A DNA stretch of 34,992 nt from Pseudomonas citronellolis (GCF_029335315.1 NZ_JARJLT010000086.1:1-34992); one strand, 5' to 3'. Counted from the stretch's first letter, positions 1 to 9,063 are shown. Program-made: numbers and translations. Notes: generated from the letters alone by a model not told the origin.

Positions 1-1
1 C

Positions 2-265
2 AGTTGCCTGAACCCCAAGCTGGCGATCTTCTACACCGGCCTGTTCGGCGTGCTCGGGCAGTTCCGGCTGCCGCCCTGGGGGCTCGGCGTGTGCGTGCTG
101 TGGATGGGCGCGGTGGTGCTGCTGTGGGACCTGGCCCTGGTGCGCTTGCTCGATCGCCGCCGCTGGCGCGGCTGGCTGCAGCGCCGGGTGCGCGCGCTGG
201 ACCGGCTGTGCGGCGCGCTGCTGCTGGCGCTGGGCCTGTGGCTGGTGTGGCTGGGCTTGCGCTGA
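2..265 (+). CDS. LysE/RhtB-family amino-acid exporter, C-terminal part
   Basis: The reading frame is open from the window edge, so the start lies outside and only about 87 C-terminal residues are visible. It begins SCLNPKLAIFYTGLFG, which resembles the NPK(A/L)xxFF signature at the start of a membrane helix in LysE/RhtB exporters. Two further hydrophobic helices follow, near GLGVCVLWMGAVVLLWDLAL and LCGALLLALGLWLVWLGL, separated by an Arg-rich loop of the kind expected on the cytoplasmic side. The protein ends two residues after the last helix, as usual in this family. The family exports amino acids or their derivatives across the inner membrane; the substrate cannot be told from this fragment. 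The next gene converges from the other strand. Confidence 0.7.
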   Translation, partial: SCLNPKLAIFYTGLFGVLGQFRLPPWGLGVCVLWMGAVVLLWDLALVRLLDRRRWRGWLQRRVRALDRLCGALLLALGLWLVWLGLR

Positions 266-296
266 AGGCGCCGCCGGGGCGGGCGGCGCCGCGGGC

Positions 297-1028
297 TCAG
301 TCGCGCTCCAGCAGCCAGACGCGCTGGCCCGGGGCGTACTCGGGCATCTCGTCGGCCTGGGCGCGGTTCACCGCTTCGAACAGTTCCAGCTTGTCGTCTT
401 CGCGCTGGAACAGGTACTCGCGGCCCTGGCGGCCCTGCTGCAGCCAGATGCTGTCGTTGTTACCGCTCATGGCCGCGCAGTCGCCGGCCAGGCACAGGGC
501 ATAGCGGTCGGCGGCGGGCATGCCCTCGACGCGGCCGTCGGCCTGGAAGGTCACCTTGGCGCCTTCGCCCTGGCCTTCCTTGATCACCCAGGTGCCCTTG
601 AGGAAGCTGCCGTACAGGGCGCGCTGGAAGCTGGCGCCGATGGGCGCCTGGGTCGGATCGGCGGGGCGCGCGAAGCGCTGTTCCGGCCAGTTGTCGCTGC
701 CCACCTGGAGCAGTTGCTTGCCGTCCACCGCCAGCTCTTCCTGCTTGCTGCCGTAGAAGGCCACCTGCCAGCGCTTCTTGTTCGACGGGTCCTGGCTCAG
801 CTGGCCTTCGCCCTGTTCGAAACCGTTGCTGTAGGAAGCCTGGTGATTCTTGCTGTCGAGCCGCCATTCCAGGTTGGGGCCGTAGGCCAGCAGCGCTTCG
901 CGCAGCTTGCCGCTCTTGCTGGCGGCGTCGATGGCGGCCTGGTTGATCCAGGTGCCGGACGGATCCTGGTTGCCGGCGCAGCCGGTCAGCAGGCCGAGGA
1001 GGGCGCTCAGGAGGAGGGCGCGACGCAT
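297..1028 (-). CDS. Predicted lipoprotein of unknown function
   Basis: A 243-residue protein starting MRRALLLSALLGLLTGCAG. This is a short lipoprotein signal peptide with lipobox LTGC, so the mature N-terminus should be Cys16 with a lipid anchor. Residue +2 is Ala, which does not suggest inner-membrane retention, so an outer-membrane location is likely. The rest is soluble and mixed-charge, with two similar-looking segments (SGTWINQ near residue 23 and KGTWVIKEGQG near 145) that may be repeated beta-rich units, and a Cys pair (CLAGDC) near residue 180. I do not recognise a named domain. It lies downstream of ridA on the same strand, but a strong terminator sits between the two genes, so it probably has its own weak promoter or depends on read-through. 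Confidence 0.75.
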   Translation of the reverse strand: MRRALLLSALLGLLTGCAGNQDPSGTWINQAAIDAASKSGKLREALLAYGPNLEWRLDSKNHQASYSNGFEQGEGQLSQDPSNKKRWQVAFYGSKQEELAVDGKQLLQVGSDNWPEQRFARPADPTQAPIGASFQRALYGSFLKGTWVIKEGQGEGAKVTFQADGRVEGMPAADRYALCLAGDCAAMSGNNDSIWLQQGRQGREYLFQREDDKLELFEAVNRAQADEMPEYAPGQRVWLLERD

Positions 1029-1057
1029 GCGGGGTGCTCCTTGCGGGCTTACACGGG

Positions 1058-1089
1058 AAAAACGAACGGGGCCGCGAGGGCCCCGTTCG
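1058..1089 (-). terminator. Intrinsic terminator of the spoT-ridA transcript
   Basis: An 11-bp perfect stem (1063-1073 paired with 1079-1089, 5-nt loop) is followed on the minus strand by five U residues (1062-1058). It lies 11 nt past the ridA stop codon. This is a textbook rho-independent terminator for minus-strand transcription. Confidence 0.9.
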
Positions 1090-1100
1090 GTTGGAGAGCG

Positions 1101-1481
1101 TTACTCCAGGACGACGATGGCGTCCATCTCGACCTGGGCGCCCTTGGGCAGGGCGGCCACGCCGATGGCGGCGCGTGCCGGGTAGGGCTGGGTGAAGTAG
1201 CGGCCCATGATCTCGTTGACCTTGGCGAAGTGGCTCAGGTCGGTGAGGAAGATGTTCAGCTTGGCCACGTCGTGCAGGTAGCCGCCGGAAGCCTCGATCA
1301 CCGCCTTGAGGTTCTCGAACACCTGGACGACCTGCTCCTCGAAGCCCTCGACCAGCTCCATGGTCTGCGGGTTCAGCGGGATCTGACCGGAGACGTAGAC
1401 GGTGTTGCCGGCCTTGATCGCCTGGGAGTAGGTGCCGATGGCCGCCGGGGCCTTGTCGGTGTGGATAACGGTCTTGGTCAT
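1101..1481 (-). CDS. ridA: RidA family enamine/imine deaminase
   Basis: A 126-residue protein with the full RidA (YjgF/YER057c/UK114) pattern: an N-terminal [19 protein letters not shown], the core [12 protein letters not shown], and the C-terminal [16 protein letters not shown] containing the conserved Arg that binds the carboxylate of the substrate. Archetypal RidA proteins hydrolyse 2-aminoacrylate and related reactive imines released by PLP enzymes, protecting those enzymes from damage; they act as trimers in the cytoplasm. The conserved Arg in this position suggests an active member of the archetypal subgroup. It follows spoT by 25 nt on the same strand with a good ribosome-binding site (AAGGAG), so it is co-transcribed with spoT and ends at the terminator just downstream. 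A second RidA-like gene lies in the dad operon at 30101. Confidence 0.93.
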   Translation of the reverse strand: MTKTVIHTDKAPAAIGTYSQAIKAGNTVYVSGQIPLNPQTMELVEGFEEQVVQVFENLKAVIEASGGYLHDVAKLNIFLTDLSHFAKVNEIMGRYFTQPYPARAAIGVAALPKGAQVEMDAIVVLE

Positions 1482-1506
1482 GTCGACTCCTTGCCGAGGT
1501 GGGTTG

Positions 1507-3615
1507 TCAGCTGCGCACGCGGGTGATCCGGACCACCCCCTTGAGCGCGCGCAGCTTCTTGATGACGCGGGCCAGGTGCACGCGGTCGTGCACGCTGACC
1601 ACCAGCTGGACCACGCTGACGCGACCGTCGCGCTCGTCCATGCTGATCTTCTCGATGTTGCCGTCGGCGGCGTTGACGCTGGTCGCCAGCAGGGCGATCA
1701 GGCCGCGCTGGTGCTCCAGCTCGACACGCAGCTCGACGTTGAACTCGCCGGTGACATCCTTGGCCCAGCTGAGCTGGATGCATTTTTCCGGGTTGTTGCG
1801 GATTTCGCTGATGTTCTTGCAGCTTTCCAGGTGCACCACCATGCCCTTGCCGGCCGACAGGTGGCCGACGATGGGGTCGCCGGGAATCGGCGTGCAGCAC
1901 TTGGCATAGCTCAGCACCAGGCCCTCGGTGCCGCGGATGGCCAGCGGGCTCTCGGCGCTCGGCGCGGCCTCGCCCTCGGTGGAGATCAGGCGGCGCGCGA
2001 CCACGTAGGCCATGCGGTTGCCCAGGCCGATCTCTTCCAGCAGGTCCTCGAAGACCTCCATGCGGTACTCGTTGAGCACGCCCTGGATGCGTTCGCCCGG
2101 AATCTTCTCCAGGTGGCTGTCGAAGCCGGCGAGGGTCTTGTTCAGCAGGCGCTCGCCGAGGCTGATGGACTCGGAACGGCGCTGCTGCTTGAGGGCGTGG
2201 CGGATGTGCGTGCGCGCCTTGCCGGTGACCACGAAGTTGAGCCAGGCCGGGTTCGGCCGGGTGCCCGGCGCGGTGACGATCTCCACCGTCTGGCCGCTCT
2301 GCAGCGGCTCGGACAGCGGCGCCAGGCGCCGGTTGATGCGGCAGGCGATGCAGCTGTTGCCGACGTCGGTGTGCACCGCGTAGGCGAAGTCGACCGCCGT
2401 GGAGCCCTTGGGCAGCTCCATGATGCGGCCCTTGGGCGTGAACACGTAGACCTCGTCCGGGAACAGGTCGATCTTCACGTTCTCGATGAATTCCAGCGAG
2501 TTGCCGGCGCGCTGCTGCAGTTCGAGGATGCCCTTGACCCACTGGCGCGCGCGCGCGTGGGTGCCCTTCTGCGACTCTTCCTCGCTGGACTTGTACAGCC
2601 AGTGCGCGGCGATGCCGTGGTTGGCCATCTCTTCCATCTCGCGGGTGCGGATCTGGATCTCGATGGGCACGCCGTGCATGCCGAACAGGGTGGTGTGCAG
2701 CGACTGGTAGCCGTTGGCCTTGGGAATCGCGATGTAGTCCTTGAAGCGACCGGGGAACGGCTTGTACAGGTTGTGCACGGCGCCGAGCACGCGGTAGCAG
2801 GTGTCGACCTTGTCGACGATGATGCGGAAGGCGTAGACGTCCATGATCTCGTTGAACGCCTTGCGCTTGCCGCGCATCTTCTTGTAGATGCTGAACAGGT
2901 GCTTCTCGCGCCCCAGGACCTGGCCTTCCATGCCCTCGCGGGCGAGGCAGTTGACCAGTGATTCCTGGATCTTGCCGACGATCTCGCGGCGGTTGCCGCG
3001 GGCCTTCTTGACCGCCTGGCGGATGCGCTCGGAGCGCATCGGGTGCATGGCCTTGAAGCCCAGGTCCTCGAATTCCACGCGCATGCTGTGCATGCCCAGG
3101 CGGTTGGCGATGGGCGCGTAGATTTCCAGGGTTTCCTTGGCGATGCGCCGGCGCTTCTCGCCGGACAGCACTTCCAGGGTGCGCATGTTGTGCAGGCGGT
3201 CGGCCAGCTTGACCAGGATCACGCGGATGTCGCGGGCCATGGCCATGGCCATCTTCTGGAAGTTCTCGGCCTGCGCTTCGGCCTTGGTCTCGAAGTTCAT
3301 CTGGGTCAGCTTGCTGACCCCGTCCACCAGTTCCGAGACGGTTTCGCCGAACTGCGCGGTGAGCGCTTCCTTGGCGATGCCGGTGTCCTCGATCACGTCG
3401 TGCAGCATGGCCGCCATCAGGCTCTGATGGTCCATGTGCATGTCGGCGAGGATGTTGGCGACGGCGAGCGGATGGGTGACGTAGGCTTCGCCGCTGCGGC
3501 GGCGCTGCCCGTCGTGGGCCTGCTCGGCGTAGTAGTAGGCACGGCGGACCAGGTTGACCTGGTCCGGGCCGAGGTAGCTCGACAGCCGATCGGCGAAGGC
3601 ATCTATGCTCGGCAA
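1507..3615 (-). CDS. spoT: Bifunctional (p)ppGpp synthetase/hydrolase SpoT
   Basis: A long RSH-family protein of 702 residues, the usual SpoT length. Domains in order: an N-terminal HD hydrolase domain ([16 protein letters not shown], then HDVIEDT, then [12 protein letters not shown]), the synthetase domain with the substrate loop containing [19 protein letters not shown], a TGS domain ([18 protein letters not shown]), a helical and Cys-containing region ([11 protein letters not shown]) and a C-terminal ACT/RRM domain ending VVRITRVRS. The RFKD motif is the RXKD form found in bifunctional enzymes rather than the EXDD form of RelA, and the intact HD residues indicate active hydrolysis. It makes and degrades the alarmone (p)ppGpp in the cytoplasm. 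The start appears to be TTG at 3615, preceded by a G-rich GGTGAT stretch; no in-frame ATG lies nearby upstream. It follows rpoZ by 54 nt in the same operon. Confidence 0.97.
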   Translation of the reverse strand: MPSIDAFADRLSSYLGPDQVNLVRRAYYYAEQAHDGQRRRSGEAYVTHPLAVANILADMHMDHQSLMAAMLHDVIEDTGIAKEALTAQFGETVSELVDGVSKLTQMNFETKAEAQAENFQKMAMAMARDIRVILVKLADRLHNMRTLEVLSGEKRRRIAKETLEIYAPIANRLGMHSMRVEFEDLGFKAMHPMRSERIRQAVKKARGNRREIVGKIQESLVNCLAREGMEGQVLGREKHLFSIYKKMRGKRKAFNEIMDVYAFRIIVDKVDTCYRVLGAVHNLYKPFPGRFKDYIAIPKANGYQSLHTTLFGMHGVPIEIQIRTREMEEMANHGIAAHWLYKSSEEESQKGTHARARQWVKGILELQQRAGNSLEFIENVKIDLFPDEVYVFTPKGRIMELPKGSTAVDFAYAVHTDVGNSCIACRINRRLAPLSEPLQSGQTVEIVTAPGTRPNPAWLNFVVTGKARTHIRHALKQQRRSESISLGERLLNKTLAGFDSHLEKIPGERIQGVLNEYRMEVFEDLLEEIGLGNRMAYVVARRLISTEGEAAPSAESPLAIRGTEGLVLSYAKCCTPIPGDPIVGHLSAGKGMVVHLESCKNISEIRNNPEKCIQLSWAKDVTGEFNVELRVELEHQRGLIALLATSVNAADGNIEKISMDERDGRVSVVQLVVSVHDRVHLARVIKKLRALKGVVRITRVRS

Positions 3616-3669
3616 GGCATCACCCCCCGCCGAGTGGACGGCGCCTGTGGTCGTCGGCCGGTCATCGAC

Positions 3670-3936
3670 TTACAGGGCCTCGTTGTTGGCCTCGTCTTCG
3701 AAGGCGGCGAACAGCGGCTCTTCTTCAACCACGTCCTCCTGCTGAACGACTTCAGCATCGACCAGGCCGGAAGCGATCTCGCGCAGGGCGACCACGGTGG
3801 GCTTGTCGTTTTCCCAGGCTACCTTCGGCTCCTTGCCGCCGGTGGCCAGCTGGCGAGCGCGCTTGGTGGCGAGCATGACCAGTTCGAAACGGTTATCGAC
3901 GTTGTCCAGGCAGTCTTCGACGGTGACGCGGGCCAT
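3670..3936 (-). CDS. rpoZ: RNA polymerase omega subunit
   Basis: An 88-residue protein beginning [19 protein letters not shown], followed by [19 protein letters not shown]. This is the conserved core of bacterial omega, including the region that wraps the beta-prime C-terminus. Omega assists assembly of RNA polymerase and contributes one of the ppGpp-binding sites on the enzyme in proteobacteria, which makes its position directly upstream of spoT functionally coherent. The C-terminal tail is acidic ([16 protein letters not shown]), as in other pseudomonads. A ribosome-binding site GAGGA precedes ATG at 3936. It lies between gmk (90 nt upstream) and spoT. Confidence 0.97.
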   Translation of the reverse strand: MARVTVEDCLDNVDNRFELVMLATKRARQLATGGKEPKVAWENDKPTVVALREIASGLVDAEVVQQEDVVEEEPLFAAFEDEANNEAL

Positions 3937-3963
3937 GGTGTTCCTCGTTGCGAAAAAATTGAA

Positions 3964-4016
3964 CCCGGATTCCCGGGCGGACTGGATAGTCTAAAAAATC
4001 GCCAATCTTTATGGAA
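3964..4016 (-). promoter_or_regulatory. Candidate rpoZ-spoT promoter and following hairpin
   Basis: The 90-nt gap between gmk and rpoZ reads, on the minus strand, TTCCAT (4016-4011), a 17-nt spacer and TAGACT (3993-3988). This is a plausible though imperfect sigma-70 promoter that would give rpoZ-spoT-ridA its own start. Downstream, a 5-bp GC stem (3977-3964) is followed after five bases by six U residues (3958-3953). This resembles a weak terminator or attenuator in the rpoZ leader. Both calls rest on pattern matching by eye only. Confidence 0.35.
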
Positions 4017-4026
4017 GGGCCGTTTG

Positions 4027-4662
<636 letters not shown>

Positions 4663-4688
4663 TTATGGGTGGAGAGCGGGCGCACGCC

Positions 4689-5552
4689 TCACTCGATATT
4701 CTGGACCTGCTCGCGCATCTGTTCGATGAGCACCTTGAGGTTCACCGCGGCCTGGGTCGAACGCGGGTCGAAGGCCTTGGAGCCGAGGGTGTTGGCCTCG
4801 CGGTTGAGCTCCTGCATGAGGAAGTCCAGGCGCCGGCCGGCGGCGCCGCCAGCCTTGAGCACGCGGCGCACCTCGGCGACGTGGGTGCTCAGGCGGTCGA
4901 GTTCCTCGGCGACGTCGCTCTTCTGCGCCAGCAGGACCATTTCCTGCTCCAGGCGCTGGGAGTCGGCTTCCAGCTTCAGTTCGGCGAAGCGGTCGAGGAT
5001 CTTCTGCCGCTGGTTGCCGAGCATCTGCGGCACCAGCTCGCGCAGGTTGGCCACTTCTTCCTGCATGGAGCCCAGGCGTTCGTCGATGATCCGCGCCAGT
5101 TCCGCGCCTTCGCGGGCGCGGCCGGCCTTCAGCTCGTCCAGCGCCTGGGTGAAGGCGGCCATGGCCTCGGCGTTGAGCGCCTGCGGGTCGGCGGCGTCGC
5201 CCACCAGCACGCCCGGCCAGGACAGCACGGCCAGCGGGTCGATCGGCGCCGGCTGCTTGATCAGCGCGGCCACGCCTTCGGCGGCGGCCACCAGCTGCGC
5301 GGCGCGCTCGCGGTCGACCTGCAGCGGCTTGCCGGCGTTGTCCTCGTTGAAGCGCAGGGTGATTTCCACCTTGCCGCGCGACAGGCCCTGGCGCAGCGCC
5401 TCGCGCACCGGGCCTTCGAGGTCGCGGAAGGTTTCCGGCAGGCGCAGGTTCGGTTCCAGGTAGCGGTGGTTCACCGAGCGCAGCTCCCAGCTCAGGCTGC
5501 CATTGGTCCCGGCCCGTTCGACGCGGGCGAAGGCGGTCATGCTGTGCACCAT
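4689..5552 (-). CDS. yicC: YicC family endoribonuclease
   Basis: A 287-residue protein, the same length as E. coli YicC, with the N-terminal signature MVHSMTAFARVE, then ELRSVNHRYLEPNLRLPE, and the C-terminal domain GRRLDFLMQELNREANTLGSKA. The family has been characterised as an endoribonuclease acting on structured RNAs, with a role in small-RNA turnover in E. coli. The frame stays open upstream to 5768, but ATG at 5552 is chosen because a GAGGT ribosome-binding site lies 6-10 nt upstream and the alignment-conserved N-terminus starts there. It is the first gene of the minus-strand cluster and diverges from rph, another RNase. Confidence 0.92.
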   Translation of the reverse strand: MVHSMTAFARVERAGTNGSLSWELRSVNHRYLEPNLRLPETFRDLEGPVREALRQGLSRGKVEITLRFNEDNAGKPLQVDRERAAQLVAAAEGVAALIKQPAPIDPLAVLSWPGVLVGDAADPQALNAEAMAAFTQALDELKAGRAREGAELARIIDERLGSMQEEVANLRELVPQMLGNQRQKILDRFAELKLEADSQRLEQEMVLLAQKSDVAEELDRLSTHVAEVRRVLKAGGAAGRRLDFLMQELNREANTLGSKAFDPRSTQAAVNLKVLIEQMREQVQNIE

Positions 5553-5650
5553 GGGGCTACCTCGCGGAGATTCGGTGGAAAAGCGACGAAATGTCATCGT
5601 GAACCGGCAATTGTACCCCAGCGCGGCCGGGGGCCGCACGCCGGCGGTGG

Positions 5651-5677
5651 TTGCCTGCCCGCCGGGGCCTCTATAAT
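5651..5677 (+). promoter_or_regulatory. Candidate rph promoter
   Basis: A perfect TATAAT -10 box lies at 5672-5677, 38 nt before the rph start codon. The best -35 candidate is TTGCCT at 5651-5656, with a 15-nt spacer, shorter than the ideal 17. It sits in the 163-nt divergent gap between yicC and rph. Confidence 0.55.
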
Positions 5678-5715
5678 GGCGGCCTGTATCCGATCCAATT
5701 GCAAAGGAAGTCTCG

Positions 5716-6435
5716 ATGAACCGTCCCAGTGGCCGCGCCGCCGACCAGCTGCGCCCGATCCGCATCACCCGCCACTACACCAAGCACGCCGAGGGCTCGG
5801 TTCTGGTGGAGTTCGGCGACACCAAGGTGATCTGCACCGTCAGCGCCGAAAGCGGTGTGCCGCGCTTCCTCAAGGGCCAGGGCCAGGGCTGGCTGACCGC
5901 CGAATACGGCATGCTGCCGCGCTCCACCGGCGAGCGGAACGCCCGCGAGGCCAGCCGTGGCAAGCAGGGCGGCCGCACCCTGGAGATCCAGCGCCTGATC
6001 GGCCGTTCGCTGCGCGCCGCGCTGGACCTGACCAAGCTGGGCGAGAACACCCTGTACATCGACTGCGACGTGATCCAGGCCGATGGCGGTACCCGCACCG
6101 CGTCCATCACCGGCGCCACCGTCGCGCTGATCGACGCGCTGGCGGTGCTGAAGAAGCGTGGCGCGCTCAAGGGCAACCCGCTCAAGCAGATGGTCGCGGC
6201 GGTGTCCGTGGGCATCTACCAGGGCGTGCCGGTGCTCGACCTGGACTACCCGGAAGACTCCGCCGCCGAGACCGACCTGAACGTGGTCATGACCGAAGCC
6301 GGTGGCTTCATCGAAGTGCAGGGCACCGCCGAAGGCGAGCCGTTCCAGCCGGCAGAGCTGAATGCCATGCTGGAGCTGGCGCAGCAGGGCATGCGGGAAA
6401 TCTTCGACCTGCAGCGCGCCGCGCTGGCCGACTGA
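5716..6435 (+). CDS. rph: Ribonuclease PH
   Basis: A 239-residue protein with the RNase PH hallmarks [14 protein letters not shown], the phosphate/RNA-binding [17 protein letters not shown] segment, the ring-interface [16 protein letters not shown], and [19 protein letters not shown]. It trims the 3' ends of tRNA precursors by phosphorolysis, as a hexameric ring in the cytoplasm. Full length is present; unlike some E. coli K-12 strains there is no frameshift. ATG at 5716 is preceded by AAGGAAG. It is divergent from yicC and is followed 17 nt later by a small membrane protein gene likely on the same transcript. Confidence 0.97.
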   Translation: MNRPSGRAADQLRPIRITRHYTKHAEGSVLVEFGDTKVICTVSAESGVPRFLKGQGQGWLTAEYGMLPRSTGERNAREASRGKQGGRTLEIQRLIGRSLRAALDLTKLGENTLYIDCDVIQADGGTRTASITGATVALIDALAVLKKRGALKGNPLKQMVAAVSVGIYQGVPVLDLDYPEDSAAETDLNVVMTEAGGFIEVQGTAEGEPFQPAELNAMLELAQQGMREIFDLQRAALAD

Positions 6436-6452
6436 CGCGAAGGAGGCGGGGA

Positions 6453-6815
6453 ATGAGCGACGAACTGCAGCCACGACCGAGCCAGGACGCCCGGCAATGG
6501 GCGATGTTCTGCCATTTCTCCGCCTTCCTCGGCCTGGTCTTCCCGTTCGGCAACCTGCTGGGTCCGCTGATCGTCTGGCAGATCAAGCGTGAGTCCGATC
6601 CCTTCGTCGACAGCCAGGGCAAGGAGGCGCTGAACTTCCAGATCACCGTCAGCCTGGCGCTGCTGGTGAGCCTGTTCCTCTGCCTGCTGGTGGTCGGCTT
6701 CCTGCTGCTGGCGCTGGTCAGCGCCGGCGCCCTGGTGCTGACGGTGATCGCCGGGGTCAAGGCCAACGAGGGCCGCGACTACCGCTATCCCTTCACCTGG
6801 CGGCCGTTGAAGTAG
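6453..6815 (+). CDS. DUF4870 family small membrane protein
   Basis: A 120-residue protein starting at ATG 6453 behind a strong ribosome-binding site (AGGAGG, 6-11 nt upstream). The sequence shows QWAMFCHFSAFLGLVFPFGNLLGPLIVW (first hydrophobic segment), KEALNFQITVSLALL and a long second and third membrane region through LVVGFLLLALVSAGALVLTVI, then AGVKANEGRDYRYPFTW. This conserved pattern (HL/HFSAFLG, KEALNFQI, GxxYRYPFT) is that of the DUF4870/Tic20-like family of unknown function. The GxxYRYPF tail should face the cytoplasm. It follows rph by 17 nt and is probably co-transcribed. Confidence 0.88.
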   Translation: MSDELQPRPSQDARQWAMFCHFSAFLGLVFPFGNLLGPLIVWQIKRESDPFVDSQGKEALNFQITVSLALLVSLFLCLLVVGFLLLALVSAGALVLTVIAGVKANEGRDYRYPFTWRPLK

Positions 6816-6820
6816 CTCTT

Positions 6821-6843
6821 GCAGGAGCGGGCTCTGCCCGCGA
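6821..6843 (+). repeat. REP-like palindrome
   Basis: The segment reads GCAGGAGCGGGCTCTGCCCGCGA, with GCGGGC pairing to GCCCGC around a 3-nt loop. It matches the general Pseudomonas REP layout (GTAGGAGCGGGC...GCCCGCGA). It lies just past the DUF4870 stop codon, before the shared terminator. Confidence 0.6.
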
Positions 6844-6855
6844 TTCGCGCGCATG

Positions 6856-6883
6856 AAAAAGCCGGCTCTTGAGCCGGCTTTTT
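6856..6883. terminator. Bidirectional intrinsic terminator between DUF4870 gene and crc
   Basis: An 8-bp perfect GC-rich stem (6861-6868 with 6871-6878) is flanked by A5 on the left and T5 on the right. It can therefore end the plus-strand rph transcript and the minus-strand crc transcript, whose stop codon is 12 nt away. Confidence 0.93.
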
Positions 6884-6895
6884 CGTTTCCGAGCC

Positions 6896-7675
6896 TTAGA
6901 TGCTGAGCGACCAGTCGTAGTCGATGATCAGCGGCGCATGGCTGGAGAAACGCGGCTGCCGCGGCAGCTTGGCGCTGCGCACGAAGCGGCGCAGACCCGG
7001 GGTGAGAATCTGGTAGTCGAAGCGCCAGCCCAGGTTCAGCAGCTCGGCCTGCTCGCTGTCCGGCCACCAGCTGAACTGGTCGCCTTCGCGGTTGACCTCG
7101 CGCAGGGCGTCGACGTAGCCCATGTTGCCGAACACTTCGTCCATCCAGCCGCGCTCGGGCGCGAGGAAGCCGGGCATCTGCTGGCATTCGCGCCAGTTCT
7201 TCACGTCCAGCTTGTTGTGGGCCAGGTACAGCGACCCACAGTAGATGTACTCGCGGCGCTTGCGGCGCTGCTTGTTCAGGTATCCGGCGAAGTCTTCCAT
7301 GAACTTGAACTTCTGGTTCAGGTTCTCGTCACCCTCCTGCCCGCTCGGCAGAAGAATGCTGGCAATACTCACCTTATCGAAATCGGCTTGCAGGTAGCGC
7401 CCGTAACGATCGGCCATCTCGAAACCCAGCCCGCTTATGACGGCCTTGGGTTGCAGACGACTATAGATTGCGACGCCGCCCTGGCTGGGCACTTCGGCGT
7501 CGCAGGCGTACAGGAAGTAGCCGTCCAGCTGGTAGGACGGGTCATCCAGATCGAAAGCGGAGGCGCGGGTATCCTGCAAGCAGATCACGTCGGCATTCTG
7601 GGCTTGCAACCAGCTGAGCAATCCCCGCTCGGCTGCAGCCTGAATACCATTCACGTTCACACTGATGATCCGCAT
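6896..7675 (-). CDS. crc: Catabolite repression control protein Crc
   Basis: A 259-residue member of the endonuclease/exonuclease/phosphatase fold starting MRIISVNVNGIQAAAERG. Residues that are catalytic in exonuclease III relatives are altered: the GDxN motif reads CGSLYLAHN and the terminal SDH reads SSHAPLIIDYDW. This matches known Crc, which has no nuclease activity. Crc assists Hfq in binding A-rich leader sequences and so represses translation of catabolic mRNAs when preferred carbon sources are present. It faces pyrE across an 82-nt gap and shares a terminator with the DUF4870 gene. A weak G-rich ribosome-binding site precedes ATG at 7675. Several catabolic genes later in this window carry candidate Hfq/Crc sites. 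Confidence 0.97.
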   Translation of the reverse strand: MRIISVNVNGIQAAAERGLLSWLQAQNADVICLQDTRASAFDLDDPSYQLDGYFLYACDAEVPSQGGVAIYSRLQPKAVISGLGFEMADRYGRYLQADFDKVSIASILLPSGQEGDENLNQKFKFMEDFAGYLNKQRRKRREYIYCGSLYLAHNKLDVKNWRECQQMPGFLAPERGWMDEVFGNMGYVDALREVNREGDQFSWWPDSEQAELLNLGWRFDYQILTPGLRRFVRSAKLPRQPRFSSHAPLIIDYDWSLSI

Positions 7676-7702
7676 AAATGGCCCCCAAAATCACGTGTGT
7701 GT

Positions 7703-7732
7703 ATGATACCCGAGCTCAAACGGTTTAGCTAA
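7703..7732 (-). promoter_or_regulatory. Candidate crc promoter
   Basis: On the minus strand TTAGCT (7732-7727), an 18-nt spacer and TATCAT (7708-7703) form a plausible sigma-70 promoter. The predicted start would give a leader of about 20 nt before the crc ATG. It was found by eye in the divergent crc-pyrE gap; I saw no equally good site for pyrE. Confidence 0.4.
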
Positions 7733-7757
7733 ATTCATACCGGCCGGTTCTATTCCC

Positions 7758-8399
7758 ATGCAGGCATATCAACGCGATTTCATCCGCTTCGCCATCGAGC
7801 GCGGCGTTCTGCGCTTCGGCGAGTTCACCCTCAAGTCCGGGCGCACCAGTCCCTATTTCTTCAACGCAGGCCTGTTCAACAGCGGCCTGGCGCTGGCCCA
7901 GCTGGGGCGTTTCTACGCCTCGGCGGTGGTCGACAGCGGCATCGATTTCGATGTGCTGTTCGGCCCGGCCTATAAGGGAATCCCGCTGGCCGCCGCTACA
8001 GCGGTAGCCCTGGCCGAGCAGCATGGCCGCGACCTGCCCTGGTGCTTCAACCGCAAGGAAGCCAAGGATCACGGCGAAGGCGGTACCCTGGTGGGCGCGC
8101 CCTTGACCGGCCGGGTACTGATCGTCGACGACGTGATCACCGCCGGCACCGCGATTCGCGAGGTCATGCAGATCATCGACGGCCAGGGCGCCAAGGCTGC
8201 CGGCGTGCTGATCGCGCTGAACCGCCAGGAGCGCGGCAAGGGCGAGCTGTCGGCGATCCAGGAAGTCGAACGCGACTTCGGCATGCCGGTGGTCAGCATC
8301 GTGTCCCTGGAGCAGGTGCTCGAATACTTGGCCGGCGACGCGGAGCTCAAGCGCTATCTGCCGGCGGTCGAGGCCTATCGCGCGCAGTACGGGATCTGA
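7758..8399 (+). CDS. pyrE: Orotate phosphoribosyltransferase
   Basis: A 213-residue protein with the type I phosphoribosyltransferase PRPP-binding motif [13 protein letters not shown] near residues 120-132, the [16 protein letters not shown] segment, the PPi-loop region [10 protein letters not shown] and the flexible catalytic loop [12 protein letters not shown]. It converts orotate and PRPP to OMP in pyrimidine synthesis and works as a dimer in the cytoplasm. The length matches the E. coli and Pseudomonas enzymes. It is divergent from crc, the same arrangement seen in P. aeruginosa. The ribosome-binding site is weak. A DUF4124 gene follows after 25 nt on the same strand. Confidence 0.97.
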   Translation: MQAYQRDFIRFAIERGVLRFGEFTLKSGRTSPYFFNAGLFNSGLALAQLGRFYASAVVDSGIDFDVLFGPAYKGIPLAAATAVALAEQHGRDLPWCFNRKEAKDHGEGGTLVGAPLTGRVLIVDDVITAGTAIREVMQIIDGQGAKAAGVLIALNRQERGKGELSAIQEVERDFGMPVVSIVSLEQVLEYLAGDAELKRYLPAVEAYRAQYGI

Positions 8400-8424
8400 T
8401 CCACAACCAGAACAGGGTGTCGGC

Positions 8425-9063
8425 ATGGCCAAGCAGGGTGCTGTCCGCTACGGGATGTTGATGGGGGTGCTGGCCCTGGCGCTGGCGGGTGCCGCGCACG
8501 CGGCCAATTCCGCCGGCAAGCCGTCCACCGGCGGTGGCGTCGAGATGTATCGCTACGTCGACGACAAGGGCGTGACGGTCATCGACCGTCTCGGCGTGCC
8601 GTCGCAGTACATCGGCAAGGGCTACGAAGTGCTCAACGAGCAGGGCCGGGTGATCCGCGTGGTGCCGCCGGCGCCGACCGCCGAGGAACTCAAGCAGCGC
8701 AAGGCCGCCGCCGCCCAGGCCAGTTCCGACGCCCAGTTGCTGCGGCTGTACACCAGTGTCGAGGACGTCGATCGCGCCCGCGAGCGCAAGATGTCCGAGC
8801 TGGACGGCCTGAGCAGCGTGGCCAGGGGTAACCTGCAGTCGCTGAAGACCCAGCAGGGCAACCTCCAGGCCCAGGCCGCCGACGCCGAGCGCGCGGGACG
8901 CCAGGTGCCGCAACAGCTGATCGACCAGTTGGGCAACCTGAAGGACGAGGAACAGCGCCTGACCAGCGACATCGCGCACTACCAGCAGTTGCGCGTCCAG
9001 GCCGCCGCCGCGTTCGACGCCGACCGCGCGCGCCTCGCCCAGCTGCTGGGCGCCAGCCACTGA
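8425..9063 (+). CDS. Exported DUF4124-type coiled-coil protein
   Basis: A 212-residue protein with a signal peptide (MLMGVLALALAGAAHAANS; cleavage likely after AHA near residue 26). The segment MYRYVDDKGVTVIDRLGVPSQYIGKGYEVLN resembles DUF4124, a small domain found in periplasmic proteins. From about residue 75 the chain is Ala-, Gln-, Leu- and Glu-rich with heptad-like spacing, suggesting a long coiled coil up to the C-terminus. There is no lipobox and no later membrane segment, so the protein should be periplasmic. Function is unknown. It is 25 nt downstream of pyrE and probably shares its transcript; its stop lies 6 nt from the convergent thioesterase gene. Confidence 0.85.
   Translation: MAKQGAVRYGMLMGVLALALAGAAHAANSAGKPSTGGGVEMYRYVDDKGVTVIDRLGVPSQYIGKGYEVLNEQGRVIRVVPPAPTAEELKQRKAAAAQASSDAQLLRLYTSVEDVDRARERKMSELDGLSSVARGNLQSLKTQQGNLQAQAADAERAGRQVPQQLIDQLGNLKDEEQRLTSDIAHYQQLRVQAAAAFDADRARLAQLLGASH

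Noticed and set aside
6896-7675. Crc considered as an active exonuclease III
   Set aside because: The catalytic GDxN and SDH motifs are replaced (CGSLYLAHN, SSHAPL), matching the known non-nuclease Crc.
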